From Gemmatimonadota bacterium (GTDB lineage: Bacteria > Gemmatimonadota > Gemmatimonadetes > Gemmatimonadales > GWC2-71-9), in assembly GCA_009692185.1 (NCBI GenBank), contig SHZT01000009.1, positions 1 to 49,334 of the forward strand: a stretch of DNA of 49,334 bases, read 5' to 3'. A model generated the notes under the pieces. The model had not been told where the DNA came from. It saw nothing but the letters and a program-made list of their open reading frames with translations, and did no database searches. The first letter of the stretch is position 1. Every line of letters begins with the position of its first letter. Below are positions 26,344-35,610 of this stretch, piece by piece. Position numbers and translations under genes: made by a program.

Positions 26344-27486
26344 TTAGCCGTCCCGGACGATCCGGTAGACCTCACCGCCCTGTGACATCACGTACAGCTC
26401 GCCGAGGCCGTCCTCGCCGAACGACGAGAGGGTGGAGACCACCGGTATGTCCCACTGTGTCTGGTCCTGGGCCTTGCCGTTGACGTAGCGGAAACTGCGT
26501 ATCCAGCCTGAGCAATAGTCGCCATAGAAATAGTGGCCGGCGATTTCGGGGATCCGCGAGCCACGGTACACGAACCCACCCGTGATCGAGCAGCCATCCG
26601 TGTGGCTGTATTCCAGGGCCGGCTGGACGAGGCCCGCGCTGGTGCAGCCCGTGCCCGATGGATAGCAGTGTGTCCCTTCCATCACATTCCAGCCGTAGTT
26701 CAGGCCGCCCGCAGTGGCCGAGGCCACGTTGACCTCTTCCCACTGGTTCTGGCCGACATCGGCGATGTAGAGGAGAACAGCCGAGCGGTCGAACGCGAAC
26801 CGCCAGGGATTGCGGAGTCCCCACGCCCAGATCTCTCCGCGAATTCCCGGCTGACCGACGAAGGGGTTCGTCGCCGGAATGGCGTAAGGGTCGCCGTTGT
26901 TCACGTCGATCCGGAGCAGGTCTCCCAGCAGGGTGTTCCGGTTCTGCCCGTTGCCCTGGGGATCACCGCCGGAGCCACCGTCTCCCATGCCGATATAGAG
27001 GTACCCGTCGGGGCCGAACAGCACGTGGCCACCGTTGTGATTGGAGAACGGCTGGGCAACTGACAGGATGGGCTTGGCGCTGGCCGGGTCGCCCACGTCG
27101 GCGTTCGACGAGACATGATAGCGCTCGACGCGGGTGTCGCCGTTCAGGTCGGTGTAGTTGACGAAGAAGAACCCGTTAGCGGCGTAGCTGGGGTGAAACG
27201 CCACAGACAAGAGGCCCCGTTCGCCCCCGCTCGCCACCTTGCTGCGAATATCCAGGAAGGGGGTCGCCAGCAGCTGGCCGTTCTTGACGATGCGGATCCG
27301 CCCGATTTGCTCGACGATGAAGATGCGGGCGTCACCCAGGGGGGCCGTGACGTAGAGCGGGCTGCTCAGGCCCGTGGCAACGGGCTCGAGACGCAACTTC
27401 ACCGCCGCGGGCGCCGCCGGTTCCCCGCAGCCCAGGGACCACAGGCATGCGATCCACGAAACCAACGTCACCATGCGGCGCGCCAT
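26344..27486 (-). CDS. PQQ-type glucose/sorbosone dehydrogenase-like lipoprotein
   Basis: 380 residues from ATG 27486. N-terminal lipobox (LWSLGCGEP) indicates a lipoprotein. Six-bladed propeller of the soluble aldose sugar dehydrogenase / HHIP-like family: VATGLSSPLYVTAPLGDARIFIVEQIGRIRI, GGERGLLSVAFHPSYAANGFFFVNYTD, NHNGGHVLFGPDGYLYIGMGDGG, GDLLRIDVN, WAWGLRNPWRFAFD, IADVGQNQWEEVN, GGFVYRGSRIPEIAGHYFYGDYCSGWI. The catalytic His and Ca/PQQ-contact regions (NHNGG, GLRNPWR) are present. Oxidises a sugar-like alcohol or aldehyde if PQQ is available. Neighbouring cytochrome c is a plausible acceptor. Confidence 0.9.
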   Translation of the reverse strand: MARRMVTLVSWIACLWSLGCGEPAAPAAVKLRLEPVATGLSSPLYVTAPLGDARIFIVEQIGRIRIVKNGQLLATPFLDIRSKVASGGERGLLSVAFHPSYAANGFFFVNYTDLNGDTRVERYHVSSNADVGDPASAKPILSVAQPFSNHNGGHVLFGPDGYLYIGMGDGGSGGDPQGNGQNRNTLLGDLLRIDVNNGDPYAIPATNPFVGQPGIRGEIWAWGLRNPWRFAFDRSAVLLYIADVGQNQWEEVNVASATAGGLNYGWNVMEGTHCYPSGTGCTSAGLVQPALEYSHTDGCSITGGFVYRGSRIPEIAGHYFYGDYCSGWIRSFRYVNGKAQDQTQWDIPVVSTLSSFGEDGLGELYVMSQGGEVYRIVRDG

Positions 27487-27511
27487 GGTGAATACATACA
27501 CCGGTTCGCGC

Positions 27512-28405
27512 TCATTTCCTCCTTCGCAGCAGGACAGCCCCCTTGAAGTTGCGGATCGTCACGTCCGCTCCACCCTGCCCCATCGTGAACGCCAGTTCCT
27601 GGCCTCCTCGGTCCCGAATCGGCCTCGCCGCCGCGCTGGTCAGCTCGTTCACGATCTTGCCCTGGAATTCGTTGACGTTGAAATCGGCGGACACGCTGGA
27701 TGGCAGCCGAAGTTCGATGACGCCGCTGTGGCTTTCGAACGTGAGCGAGGCACCACGGTCCACGTCACCGTCGAATTTCATGTCGCCGGTCACCGACTCG
27801 AACCGGCCGCGCACCACCCGCGCGCCCTGGACGATCATGGTGCCGCTCACCGTTGTCGCCGCCACGTCCTCGCCGCCGCCGGTGATGGTGATCGCGCCGC
27901 TCGCCGTCTTGGCCCTGACCCACGGGGCCGAGCCCGCCACCTCGATGTTGCCATCCATTGATTCGGCGTACACCTGGGCAGGACTGCCATCCACCCGGAT
28001 CGATCCGCTCACGGAGTAGACATCCAGGCTGCCTGAGAAGCCGGAGACAGAGACCTCGGCGGTGGCGGCCTTGATCCACACCTTGGACCTGGCGGGAACG
28101 AACACTTCGAGGTTGGACGGCCCGTCCGATTCACCGCTACTCCGTGGTTCGACACCGAGCTTGGCGCCGCGCCCGCCGCCGCCGAAGTAGAAGAGCTTAC
28201 CGCCGCCCGGCGAGAGCGTGCCGGTCACCACAAGCGAGTCCTTGTCCCACCCGATGATCCGGATCGAGCCTTCCAGGTTGAACACGCGGATGGACGCATC
28301 GCGGGCGAGAGCCACACGGCGATTCACCGACTGCGCGGACGCAACGGTTGGCACGAGCAAGGCCAGCGCCAGGAGAATGCCGCGTACGGCGCGTGGGGTT
28401 CTCAC
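27512..28405 (-). CDS. Exported DUF4097 (adhesin-like beta-helix) protein
   Basis: 297 residues with signal peptide (GILLALALLVPTVASAQ). Repeating short beta-strand units typical of DUF4097: IRVFNLEGSIRIIGWDKDSLVVTG, LEVFVPARSKVWIKAATAEVSVSGFSGSLDVYSVSGSIRVDGS, VYAESMDGNIEVAG, VRAKTASGAITITGGGEDVAATTVSGTMIV, RFESVTGDMKFDGDVDRGA, FESHSGVIELRLP. Likely folds as a right-handed beta structure at the outside of the inner membrane or in the periplasm. Its start overlaps the end of the sigma/anti-sigma remnant, so it was probably the regulated or partner gene. Function unknown. Confidence 0.82.
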   Translation of the reverse strand: MRTPRAVRGILLALALLVPTVASAQSVNRRVALARDASIRVFNLEGSIRIIGWDKDSLVVTGTLSPGGGKLFYFGGGGRGAKLGVEPRSSGESDGPSNLEVFVPARSKVWIKAATAEVSVSGFSGSLDVYSVSGSIRVDGSPAQVYAESMDGNIEVAGSAPWVRAKTASGAITITGGGEDVAATTVSGTMIVQGARVVRGRFESVTGDMKFDGDVDRGASLTFESHSGVIELRLPSSVSADFNVNEFQGKIVNELTSAAARPIRDRGGQELAFTMGQGGADVTIRNFKGAVLLRRRK

Positions 28406-29009
28406 AACTCCACCCGGCCGGCGGTGACACGGCGAAGCAGGTCCAGCTTCTGACGGTAGGACCCGAGCACCATTTCGCGGAGCGCGGAGTTAGCGGGGTC
28501 CCGCATCAACGCGTCGCGGGACTCGTGCAGGGCGTCGTCAATCACCGCGAGGTTCTTCTCCAGGATGGCGACGGTTGCGGGTGACAGCTGCGCATCCCCG
28601 GCATGCACGGCCCGCAGGATCTCGCTGGTCGCGCTCAGGTACTCCGTCTCGACGCTCGCGAAGTCCTGCACGAATCCCCGGGGTGTCGGCATGGCCGCAT
28701 CCGCCGGCAGGCGACCCCTGAGGACCACGGTGGTGGCCGCTGGCCGAGGACCACGTTGACCGCGAGCCGGTAGAGCCAGGAGGAAAACGCGCTCTCGCCG
28801 CGAAAGGATGGCAGTTTCTCCCACACCCGCACAAACACGTCCTGGGTGAGTTCCTCGGCCCGCGGCTGATCGGCCGAGAGGCGAAGGCAGAGGCCGTAGA
28901 CTCGTCCGGCGTATTGACGATACAGGCTTTCGAATGCCACCTGATCGCCTGCCTGCGCCCGGACGAGGTTCTGGTCGCTTTCGCCTCGCTCCGACCCGGC
29001 CTCACCCAT
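28402..29009 (-). pseudogene. Collapsed ECF sigma / anti-sigma gene pair
   Basis: From ATG 29009 a normal ECF sigma region 2 is read (QNLVRAQAGDQVAFESLYRQ, PRAEELTQDVFVRVWEKLP, SAFSSWLYRLAVNVVLG). Around 28740-28760 the match stops: region 4 is missing. In the next frame the sequence continues as the C-terminal part typical of membrane anti-sigma proteins (SPATVAILEKNLAVIDDALHESRDAL, DPANSALREMVLGSYRQKLDLLRRV), ending at 28402. So sigma region 4 and the anti-sigma N-terminus appear deleted, fusing the remains out of frame. A 9-bp direct repeat GTGGTCCTC flanks the junction. Confidence 0.7.
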
Positions 29010-29079
29010 CGGCTTCCATGCCACCACCGTCGCTGTGCGAGTCACAAAGATAGGATGCCGGGACGGGCACATGGGTTTA

Positions 29080-29095
29080 GCGGATAGGCGGATGG
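29080..29095. repeat. Two-copy GCGGATRG array
   Basis: GCGGATAG then GCGGATGG between the stop of the gene at 29101 and the start of the sigma remnant at 29009, both minus strand. Same family and orientation as the other 8-bp arrays. Confidence 0.7.
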
Positions 29096-29100
29096 GGAGG

Positions 29101-30198
29101 CTACGGCAGCGTCAAGTAGTCTCGGGAGACGAGGTCCCGGTAATTAGCGTATCTGCCCTTCATGAACACATCAATTCGCTGGAGCAGCTGGACGCTCAGG
29201 TAGCCGCGGCGCCATTGCGGGTGCGGGCGACCGTAGCCGAAGTAGCTGCGCACGATGACGCTGCCACTGTCGTGCGGTAGGTGCGCCACGTTGCTCGTGA
29301 ACTGGGCGAACAGGGTCCCCCGGAACAAGTACTGCTCTACATTCGAGGTGTAGAACACCGAGACGTGTTCACTGTGATCCTTGAGATAGTCCCCGATGGA
29401 CGCGAGGGCGTGTGTCCCCGCGAAGTCCCCGACCACGGGGATCACGAGATTCCTGTCTTCGAGCGATTTCACGAACCGGAAGTCGGCTTCGCGCGCGAGA
29501 TAGTTGGCCGGCCGTCCGTTCAGGTCCGTTTCGAGCAGGAGTCGGCGGTAATCAGGGTAGTCCTCCCGCTCGGGCCGGCCGTATGAGGTGAGTTTCAAAG
29601 CCGGGCCGGAAGCGATGAACGTCGAGTGAAACCGCCTGATGGTCTCCAGATCCTTGGGCGTGAGCGGCATCGCGCTCCGCCTGAGCTCCGCGCGAACCAC
29701 GCCGTGCGCCCGCTCGGCCGCGCGCGAGTCCGCGGGCTGGCCGGACACGTAGTCGAGGAGTTCCTCCAGGCTCTTCCTGCTCCAGCCGACCGGGTCGCCC
29801 GGAATCGGCTTGCCGAACAGGAAACACAGGTACTCCACGCGGTTCGATGCACGCGCGAACAGCGCCTTGAACAGGAGATGTTCGAGGAGGTTGTCGCGCC
29901 GGATATCGACGATGAACGCGATGTGGGGCTTCAAGGCGGCGATGTAGGAGAAGTTCTGATCCGGCCCGACACCGACATACGCGCCGCCGGCTACCCCGTA
30001 CTTCGCGAACCCGGTCACGGCGTGCAGGTAGGAGTCTTCGTTGGAGACCAGGTTGTCGGTATCGAAGAAGCCGCTGGGCTCGGAGAACTCGGCGCTCAGG
30101 GCGGCAAACTGACCGGGCGTCAGGAAGTCGGGAACCTGGGCGCGAGCCGCGATGGCGGCCCACGGGAGCCACAGGAGGATTCGGGCAGCGCGCCACAT
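29101..30198 (-). CDS. Conserved secreted protein, unknown (LIC_10091-like by resemblance)
   Basis: 365 residues from ATG 30198 with signal peptide (MWRAARILLWLPWAAIAARAQ). Distinct stretches: SEPSGFFDTDNLVSNEDSYLHAV, GVGPDQNFSYIAALKPHIAFIVDIRRDNLLEHLLFKALF, NLVIPVVGDFAGTHALASIGDYLKDHSEHVSVFYTSNVEQYLF. The GVGPDQNF... DIRR pattern looks like a degenerate Rossmann/methyltransferase-type core on an exported protein. I recall similar sequences annotated only as hypothetical. Adjacent upstream is the DUF5916 protein. No catalytic assignment can be made. Confidence 0.65.
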   Translation of the reverse strand: MWRAARILLWLPWAAIAARAQVPDFLTPGQFAALSAEFSEPSGFFDTDNLVSNEDSYLHAVTGFAKYGVAGGAYVGVGPDQNFSYIAALKPHIAFIVDIRRDNLLEHLLFKALFARASNRVEYLCFLFGKPIPGDPVGWSRKSLEELLDYVSGQPADSRAAERAHGVVRAELRRSAMPLTPKDLETIRRFHSTFIASGPALKLTSYGRPEREDYPDYRRLLLETDLNGRPANYLAREADFRFVKSLEDRNLVIPVVGDFAGTHALASIGDYLKDHSEHVSVFYTSNVEQYLFRGTLFAQFTSNVAHLPHDSGSVIVRSYFGYGRPHPQWRRGYLSVQLLQRIDVFMKGRYANYRDLVSRDYLTLP

Positions 30199-30215
30199 GG
30201 TGGACGGAACCGGAT

Positions 30216-32819
30216 TCAACTGGCGGGAAGCCAGTACGTGACCTTGAATGCGAGGAAGTTGTCGCCTCGCGCCGTAACGGCATCCCACAACCGCCCCGGC
30301 CCGACCAGGTCACCGCGCGGATCAATGCCCGAGCGGCTTTGCTGCCATACCAGGAACAGCGTGCTCCCGGGACGCCACTCCCAGCGCAGAACCACATTGC
30401 TGTTGAACGAGACGATATTGAAATCAGGATTGGGAAGGGCAAAGGAAGCGGCACCGTCGACAACCAGGACGCTGCCATCCGCGCCGCGGGCAACCGTCGT
30501 TCCCGCGGTCCCGTAGGTACGCAGGTTGCGGCTGCGGGAGGCGGGCAGCTCGCCAAATGCGTAGTACCGGCCATTCGCCGCGAATGGCTCGGCGTAGAGC
30601 TCGACGGTCAGGTCCGGCTGCAGCAGGTAGCTCGCCCGGACCTGGGCCGACAGCGTGCCCCGATCGATGAACGAAAAGATGTATCGCTGCCCGTAGGTGC
30701 TCGCCGAGCCGCCGGGGCGGGTTGCCAGGTACTGCCGTGAGTCCACGGATCGCTGGTAGCGAGGCGCAACCGAAAACCCCCATTGCCCCGTCGGCCGCGT
30801 CGTGAGATTGAGGTTCACCCCGTACCCCCACCCACCCAGGTCATCGTTTCGATAGTCACCTGACACCGACCCGTACGTCGTGACTCGATCGTTGGTCTGG
30901 ACCGACGCGCCCATCCTCAACACGCGGGGCGTGCCCATGAGCGGACCGCCACGAGTCAGTGCGTCGCTGACCGCAGCGAGTTCCACGGCCACCGAGGCCG
31001 ACGTCTGGAGGTAGTTCCGCCACACCAGGCTGGGATTGAGCGAGAAGATGGCATTCTGGCGCACGCCACCGAAGTTGTAGCCGACGCGCGACGACAGACC
31101 GACGGTGTAGCTGTACAGGGAGCGAGACGGCGTGTTTTGCCGAAACCGCAGGTCCGCATAGTTGTCGACGTCGTTTGCCGCGGTAAGGCGGCCGATGTCG
31201 TTGATCTCGTATGTTGGGGACTCGAGCTCGCCCCCGATATCCCAGAGCCAGTGACGGCCGCCGAGCTTCTCGAACCGGTACACGACGGTGTAGCCCGTGA
31301 GCGAGGTTCGCGTCGGGGCGTAGCCTCCTTCGCTCGCATCGGGCCGCTGGAGGTAGTGCGAGCTGGCCTGCTGAATCCGCCGCACCGCCGCGGTATCGCC
31401 GCGCAGGTGACTCCACGCCGCTGTCCAGCGCGCCTCGTACACCCCCCGCGAAAACCGCAATGTCCCGTTGGCCCCGCCGCTCCACGCGTCGCGGGTGAGA
31501 ATCCCGCGCAGGGGATCGGCTGCCCCCAGGTCCCGGTGCACGCCCGTGAGCATGACCCCGATCGTCGATCCGGCGGCACCGAACCGTTTGACCACCCGCG
31601 CAGCGCCGTACGCGGTGACCGGCTCAATCCGGACTCGTCCGAGCTGGCCGGTTGTCACATCGAAGGTGCGGGCATATTCCCGGTCCGTGAGCGCGCCGAG
31701 GGCTGCGATGGACAGAGACGGAGTCAGGCGCCCACTCAATTTCGCGGCGCCGAGGATGGTCGAGTTCTGCGGGCGGGACAGGAAGGTGGCCGAGGCGCCG
31801 CCGTGGGGCGGCGCACCGATCCTCCTCGTGTAGAAGAGGCCGGCCATCTGGAGCAGGTCGCTGCCCTCCGCGAAGAACGGGCGTTTCTCGGAGAAGAACG
31901 TCGGAAACGCTGACAGGTTCACCTCGGCGGGGTCCGCTTCGACCTGCCCGAAGTCGGGATTCGCCGTTGCGTCGAGGGTGAGGCTGGGACCGAGACCCAC
32001 CTTCAGGTCCGCGCCGCCGCGCGCCTTGAGGTTGCGGCCGTCGTCGAAGGGATTCGCCGGGTCGCGTGACCCCGTGACCGTGGCGTTGGTCGCCCCGTAC
32101 GGCACGATCTCCAGCCGTCGCGACGGGCGGATCCCGTTGATGCCCACCAGGTTCCCGAACCGGGAGGACCAGCCGGTTTCGTGCTTGGGGATCATTACCC
32201 AGTAGAGGTCCTCGTTCCGGGCGGGCACGTACCGCTCGACGTTCAGGCCCCACTGTTGCTCCTGGGCATCGGTGAACCGGAGCTGCGAAAACGGGATCCG
32301 CAACTCGGCGGTCCACCCGGCGGAGTCCACGGTGGTGCGCGCCTCCCACACCGGGTTGTAGCCCATTTCGCCCGAGTGCTGGCCGTCGGTGGGCTGGTAG
32401 TAGTCGAGCCGGCCGCCGCCCGAGGTCACACCGAAGCTGTAGGCCGTTCGCCGATCGAGATACGTGTCGAGCGACACGATCAGCATCTCCGAGGCCCCCA
32501 TGTCGTCCCGTCGCGTGAGCAGGGCTTGCACGTCTCCCGGGCGCTCGCCGTCCATCCGGGCCGCGACGTAGAGCGCGTCGTCATCGTAGGCGAACGCGAT
32601 CCGGGTCGGGCCCTTCGGGGCCGCACCTTCGACCGGGTCCCTGGCGGTGAAATCGGCGGCGAACGGGGCGTTGACCCACGCCGCGTCATCCAGGCGGCCA
32701 TCGATTCGGGGTGCGGGGGTGTTCGCCGGCACTCGGGCGGCCGGGGTCTGTTTCCGCGGAGCCTGGGCGGCTGCGACGAGGGGCAAAAGAAGGCCGAGGA
32801 GCGCGATTCGGATTGTCAT
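30216..32819 (-). CDS. DUF5916 outer-membrane protein with CBM9-like N-terminus
   Basis: 867 residues from ATG 32819; signal peptide [19 protein letters not shown]. Residues about 35-190 resemble the carbohydrate-binding family 9-like module that heads DUF5916 proteins ([69 protein letters not shown]). Then come a barrel-like DUF5916 region ([40 protein letters not shown]) and many amphipathic strands up to the C-terminus ([14 protein letters not shown]). Probably an outer-membrane barrel; function unknown, often near peptidases or TonB systems. A longer upstream frame is a shadow of the helicase gene on the other strand. Confidence 0.85.
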   Translation of the reverse strand: MTIRIALLGLLLPLVAAAQAPRKQTPAARVPANTPAPRIDGRLDDAAWVNAPFAADFTARDPVEGAAPKGPTRIAFAYDDDALYVAARMDGERPGDVQALLTRRDDMGASEMLIVSLDTYLDRRTAYSFGVTSGGGRLDYYQPTDGQHSGEMGYNPVWEARTTVDSAGWTAELRIPFSQLRFTDAQEQQWGLNVERYVPARNEDLYWVMIPKHETGWSSRFGNLVGINGIRPSRRLEIVPYGATNATVTGSRDPANPFDDGRNLKARGGADLKVGLGPSLTLDATANPDFGQVEADPAEVNLSAFPTFFSEKRPFFAEGSDLLQMAGLFYTRRIGAPPHGGASATFLSRPQNSTILGAAKLSGRLTPSLSIAALGALTDREYARTFDVTTGQLGRVRIEPVTAYGAARVVKRFGAAGSTIGVMLTGVHRDLGAADPLRGILTRDAWSGGANGTLRFSRGVYEARWTAAWSHLRGDTAAVRRIQQASSHYLQRPDASEGGYAPTRTSLTGYTVVYRFEKLGGRHWLWDIGGELESPTYEINDIGRLTAANDVDNYADLRFRQNTPSRSLYSYTVGLSSRVGYNFGGVRQNAIFSLNPSLVWRNYLQTSASVAVELAAVSDALTRGGPLMGTPRVLRMGASVQTNDRVTTYGSVSGDYRNDDLGGWGYGVNLNLTTRPTGQWGFSVAPRYQRSVDSRQYLATRPGGSASTYGQRYIFSFIDRGTLSAQVRASYLLQPDLTVELYAEPFAANGRYYAFGELPASRSRNLRTYGTAGTTVARGADGSVLVVDGAASFALPNPDFNIVSFNSNVVLRWEWRPGSTLFLVWQQSRSGIDPRGDLVGPGRLWDAVTARGDNFLAFKVTYWLPAS

Positions 32820-32885
32820 GCGGGCGGAAAGATGACCCCGGAGGGTGCTCGCACGCGAGTCGTCCGCGCCCAGTACATTCTCGGC

Positions 32886-33926
32886 ATGGCGCTCGCCTCG
32901 TTTCACCCCATCATCCAGCGCTGGTTCGCGGGCAAGTTCACCGCACCGACCGACCCGCAGGCCCGCGCGTGGCCGTTGATCCGGAAGGGGAAGCACGTCC
33001 TGGTCGCGGCGCCCACCGGGTCGGGCAAGACATTCGCCGCATTCCTCTCCGCCATTGATTCCCTGCTCCGCCAGGCCGTCGCCGGCGAGCTCAAGGACGA
33101 GACCCAGGTGGTGTACGTCTCGCCCCTCAAGGCGTTGTCCAACGACATCCAGAAGAACCTGACCGAGCCCTTGGCCGAGATTTCCCGCGCCGCCGGTGGA
33201 GTCGAGATCCGCACGCTGCTCCGTACCGGCGACACGCCCTCGGCCGCGCGGCAGGCGATGCTCAGGCGTCCGCCGCATATCGTCGTGACCACACCGGAGT
33301 CGCTCTACCTGCTGCTCACGGCCGAACGCTCCCGCGCCATGCTCAAGACGGTCCGCACCGTCATCGTGGACGAGATCCACGCGGTGGCGCGCGACAAGCG
33401 CGGATCGCATTTGTCACTTTCGCTTGAGCGCCTGGCGGCCCTGACCGGGAAGCCGTTGCAGCGGATCGGGCTATCGGCGACGCAGAAGCCCATCGAGGAA
33501 ATCGCGCAGTTCCTGGTCGGGCCGGCGGTCAAATACGAAATCGTGGACGCGGGGCACTACCGGACGCTCGACCTCGCACTCGAGATACCCGGGTCGCCGC
33601 TCGAGGCGGTCATGTCGGGCGAGGTGTGGGAGGAAGTGAATGCCCGGCTCGCGCAGCTCATCGCCGAGCATCGCACGACGATCGTGTTCGTGAACACGCG
33701 CCGTCTCGCGGAACGGCTCACGATGCACCTGAGCGCGAAGCTGGGAGAGGCCGCGGTCACGGCCCACCACGGGAGCCTCTCGAAGGAACGCCGCCTCGAT
33801 GATGATGGCCATGCCGCCGCGCGTAGCTTCTCCTTCGATCGCGTAGCGGTCGCCGAGGGCCTGTTGGAGCTTTTCGAGCATAGGGAGAAGGTGCAGCCGG
33901 TGCACGCCCAGCGCGAGTCGACGTGA
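32886..33926 (+). pseudogene. Lhr-type DEAD/DEAH helicase, 3' truncated
   Basis: From ATG 32886 about 305 residues match the N-terminus of Lhr-like helicases: [26 protein letters not shown], Walker [37 protein letters not shown], Walker [17 protein letters not shown], motif III GLSATQ, then [15 protein letters not shown] and [15 protein letters not shown]. The family continues for another 500-1200 residues; here similarity ends at about 33800 and the frame runs 42 residues more through unrelated sequence to TGA 33926. The unrelated DNA encodes a kinase N-terminus on the minus strand. Both RecA-like domains cannot be complete, so it is non-functional. Confidence 0.88.
33807..33881 (-). pseudogene. 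Ser/Thr protein kinase N-terminal fragment
   Basis: From ATG 33881 the minus strand reads [19 protein letters not shown] then TRGGMA, the typical beginning of bacterial PknB-like kinases ([22 protein letters not shown]). The glycine-rich loop is cut after GGMA, at about 33807, where the opposite-strand helicase match begins. Only 25 residues remain. It fits the same strand and direction as the beta-propeller gene ending at 34200. Confidence 0.6.
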
Positions 33927-34199
33927 CGGAGCGAAGGTGAGTCGCGGCTGAAGCCGCGGCTCGGCTGGTGTCTCGCCCAGCTTGGCGTGCTCATCGGGGT
34001 CATCAGGTTCTTCAGTCCGCAGTAGCCCCCGGTCTCGCCCTGAAGAGCCTGCCCGAGCACAGCGAGGGGGCTGACTCGGCGCGGCCCTGAAAGGGCGCGT
34101 TTTTCAGGGCGAGGGCCGAACCCATGCTCTCAGCCCGGGACTGGCGAAACGGCAAACGCCGAGGATCGCACCCCAGAGCGGGCTCAGGACGTAAACCCC
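33927..34199. other. Intergenic region with TGAA-loop palindromes
   Basis: No gene seen. It holds two short hairpins of the same style: CGCGGC-TGAA-GCCGCG (33943-33958) and GCCCT-GAA-AGGGC (34084-34096), the latter followed by GCGCGTTTTTC. A third relative is at 37064-37081. Presumably it was the leader of the truncated kinase gene and the 3' region of the propeller gene. Confidence 0.6.
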
Positions 34200-35564
34200 C
34201 TAACTGACCTTCTGCGGCTTAGGCGCCCCCTCCGGCCCCTTGTCCCAGTCCTGCGCGCTGGAAACGTTGGGCATGCCCCACTGGTGACCGTTCCAGCCGT
34301 CGAACCCGTCCATCTTGAACGCCCAGAACCCGGTCACCTTGTCCGAGATCACGATCAGCCCGTCGGCATTGCGGACGTCCACGCCCCATGCGCCGTTGTC
34401 CACGCCGCCCGAGTTGGGCGGACGCGCGGGACCGCGGAACGTGACACCGGCCTTGTGCGGGCATTGGCACGTGTAGTAGTGGCCCACGGTGTACGGATTG
34501 GTGGGATCCATCATGTTGAACACCTGCAGGCCATCCTCGTAACCCGACACGAAGACGTACGGCCAGCGCACCTCGTGATTGTGCGACAGCGCCCGCCAGT
34601 CGGCGTTCCAGGCCCCGATCGGACGGGAGATCACCTTGACCTTGCCCTCGAGCCCGGGTTGCAGGTCGAAAATCTTGAGCGGCGCGTACTGGTATTCCGA
34701 CTCGACCACGGCGTAGCGGCCATCGGGCGTCGGCGTGAAGGTGTGACTGTTGCCGGCGCCCGCGTGGCCGCTGATCTGGGTGATCAGCCTGGGCTCCTCC
34801 GGCCGGGTAATGTCGAAGATGTAGAAGCCGCTTTCCCACGCGGCGCCGTAGAACTTGTCCTGTTTCGTCGCGGGGTCGTAGGCCAGGTAGAAGTCGTGGT
34901 AGCTGCCCCGGCCGGTCGGGGCGTCGAGCACCGGCACCTGGCCGATCCGTCCCTGTTTCGCGTCCCCCGCCAGGAACCGGTCCATGTCGTAGATCTTGGC
35001 CTGTGGACCCGACGTGGCAAAGAGCAGCGCGCGCCCATCCGAATGCTTGTACATGAACGTGTTGTGAAACCCGTTGGGCACGTCGGGCTCGCGGATCCGA
35101 CCGGCCTCCTTGATGCCCGCCGTGTCCGGCAGTGACGTCACGTCGGTGATGACCGCGCCCAGGTCCCAGTCCGGCCCGCTCTGACCAAACTGCATCGCCT
35201 GCACGTAGTAGTAACGGCCTTTCGTCTTGAAATGCTGGGCGTCCATGCCGGCACGACCCTGATGGATCTCGGGGTTCTCGATGTGCCAGTTGTAGATCAC
35301 CCGGGCGCGCGCGGGATCCTTGAGGCTGATGACGGCGAAGCCCGGCTGATCGAAGCGCCGAGCCACGTAGGCGTACGGGCGGCTCAACTCCTGCTCGATG
35401 TCCAGGTCCGTCACCGCGCCGTACTCGGCCAGCTGCACGTGGGATATCAGCCTGATGTTGGGGCTGTTGCCGAACTTCTGGCCCGGATCGGGGGGCGGCG
35501 TGACCTGCGCCCCGAGCGGTGCCGAGAGCAGAGAAACGCACTGAAATAGCAGAATGCGACGCAT
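34200..35564 (-). CDS. Secreted beta-propeller-like protein, copy 1 of 3
   Basis: 454 residues from ATG 35564 (GGAGGTCTA upstream). Signal peptide RRILLFQCVSLLSAPLGAQ. The repeating blade pattern resembles LVIVD/propeller proteins: YAYVARRFDQPGFAVISLKDPARARVIYNW, GAVITDVTSLPDTAGI, HNTFMYKHSDGRALLFAT, GFYIFDITRPEEPRLITQISG, SHTFTPTPDGRYAVVES, HNHEVRWPYVFVSGYEDGLQVFNMMDPTNPYTVG. It ends with the tail GWNGHQWGMPNVSS...APKPQKVS shared by all three copies. Unlike its sisters it has a Cys pair (YYTCQCPHKAG). Conserved His residues could bind metal, as in SBP56-type methanethiol oxidases, but that is speculation. Periplasmic. Confidence 0.75.
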   Translation of the reverse strand: MRRILLFQCVSLLSAPLGAQVTPPPDPGQKFGNSPNIRLISHVQLAEYGAVTDLDIEQELSRPYAYVARRFDQPGFAVISLKDPARARVIYNWHIENPEIHQGRAGMDAQHFKTKGRYYYVQAMQFGQSGPDWDLGAVITDVTSLPDTAGIKEAGRIREPDVPNGFHNTFMYKHSDGRALLFATSGPQAKIYDMDRFLAGDAKQGRIGQVPVLDAPTGRGSYHDFYLAYDPATKQDKFYGAAWESGFYIFDITRPEEPRLITQISGHAGAGNSHTFTPTPDGRYAVVESEYQYAPLKIFDLQPGLEGKVKVISRPIGAWNADWRALSHNHEVRWPYVFVSGYEDGLQVFNMMDPTNPYTVGHYYTCQCPHKAGVTFRGPARPPNSGGVDNGAWGVDVRNADGLIVISDKVTGFWAFKMDGFDGWNGHQWGMPNVSSAQDWDKGPEGAPKPQKVS

Positions 35565-35577
35565 TAGACCTCCGTTG

Positions 35578-35593
35578 GCGGATAAGCGGACGG
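35578..35593. repeat. Two-copy GCGGATAA/GCGGACGG array
   Basis: Degenerate two-unit member of the 8-bp family in the 46-base gap between copies 1 and 2 of the propeller genes, 13 bases upstream of the copy 1 start on its strand. Confidence 0.6.
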
Positions 35594-35610
35594 GTGAAAG
35601 CAGTCACCCG

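Noticed and set aside
30216-33410. 1064-residue frame for the DUF5916 protein
   Set aside because: The first about 197 residues are antisense to the helicase gene; a signal peptide begins at ATG 32819.
33557-34060. 167-residue minus-strand frame overlapping the helicase end
   Set aside because: Ser/Arg-rich shadow in the wrong frame; the meaningful minus-strand signal is the kinase start in the neighbouring frame.
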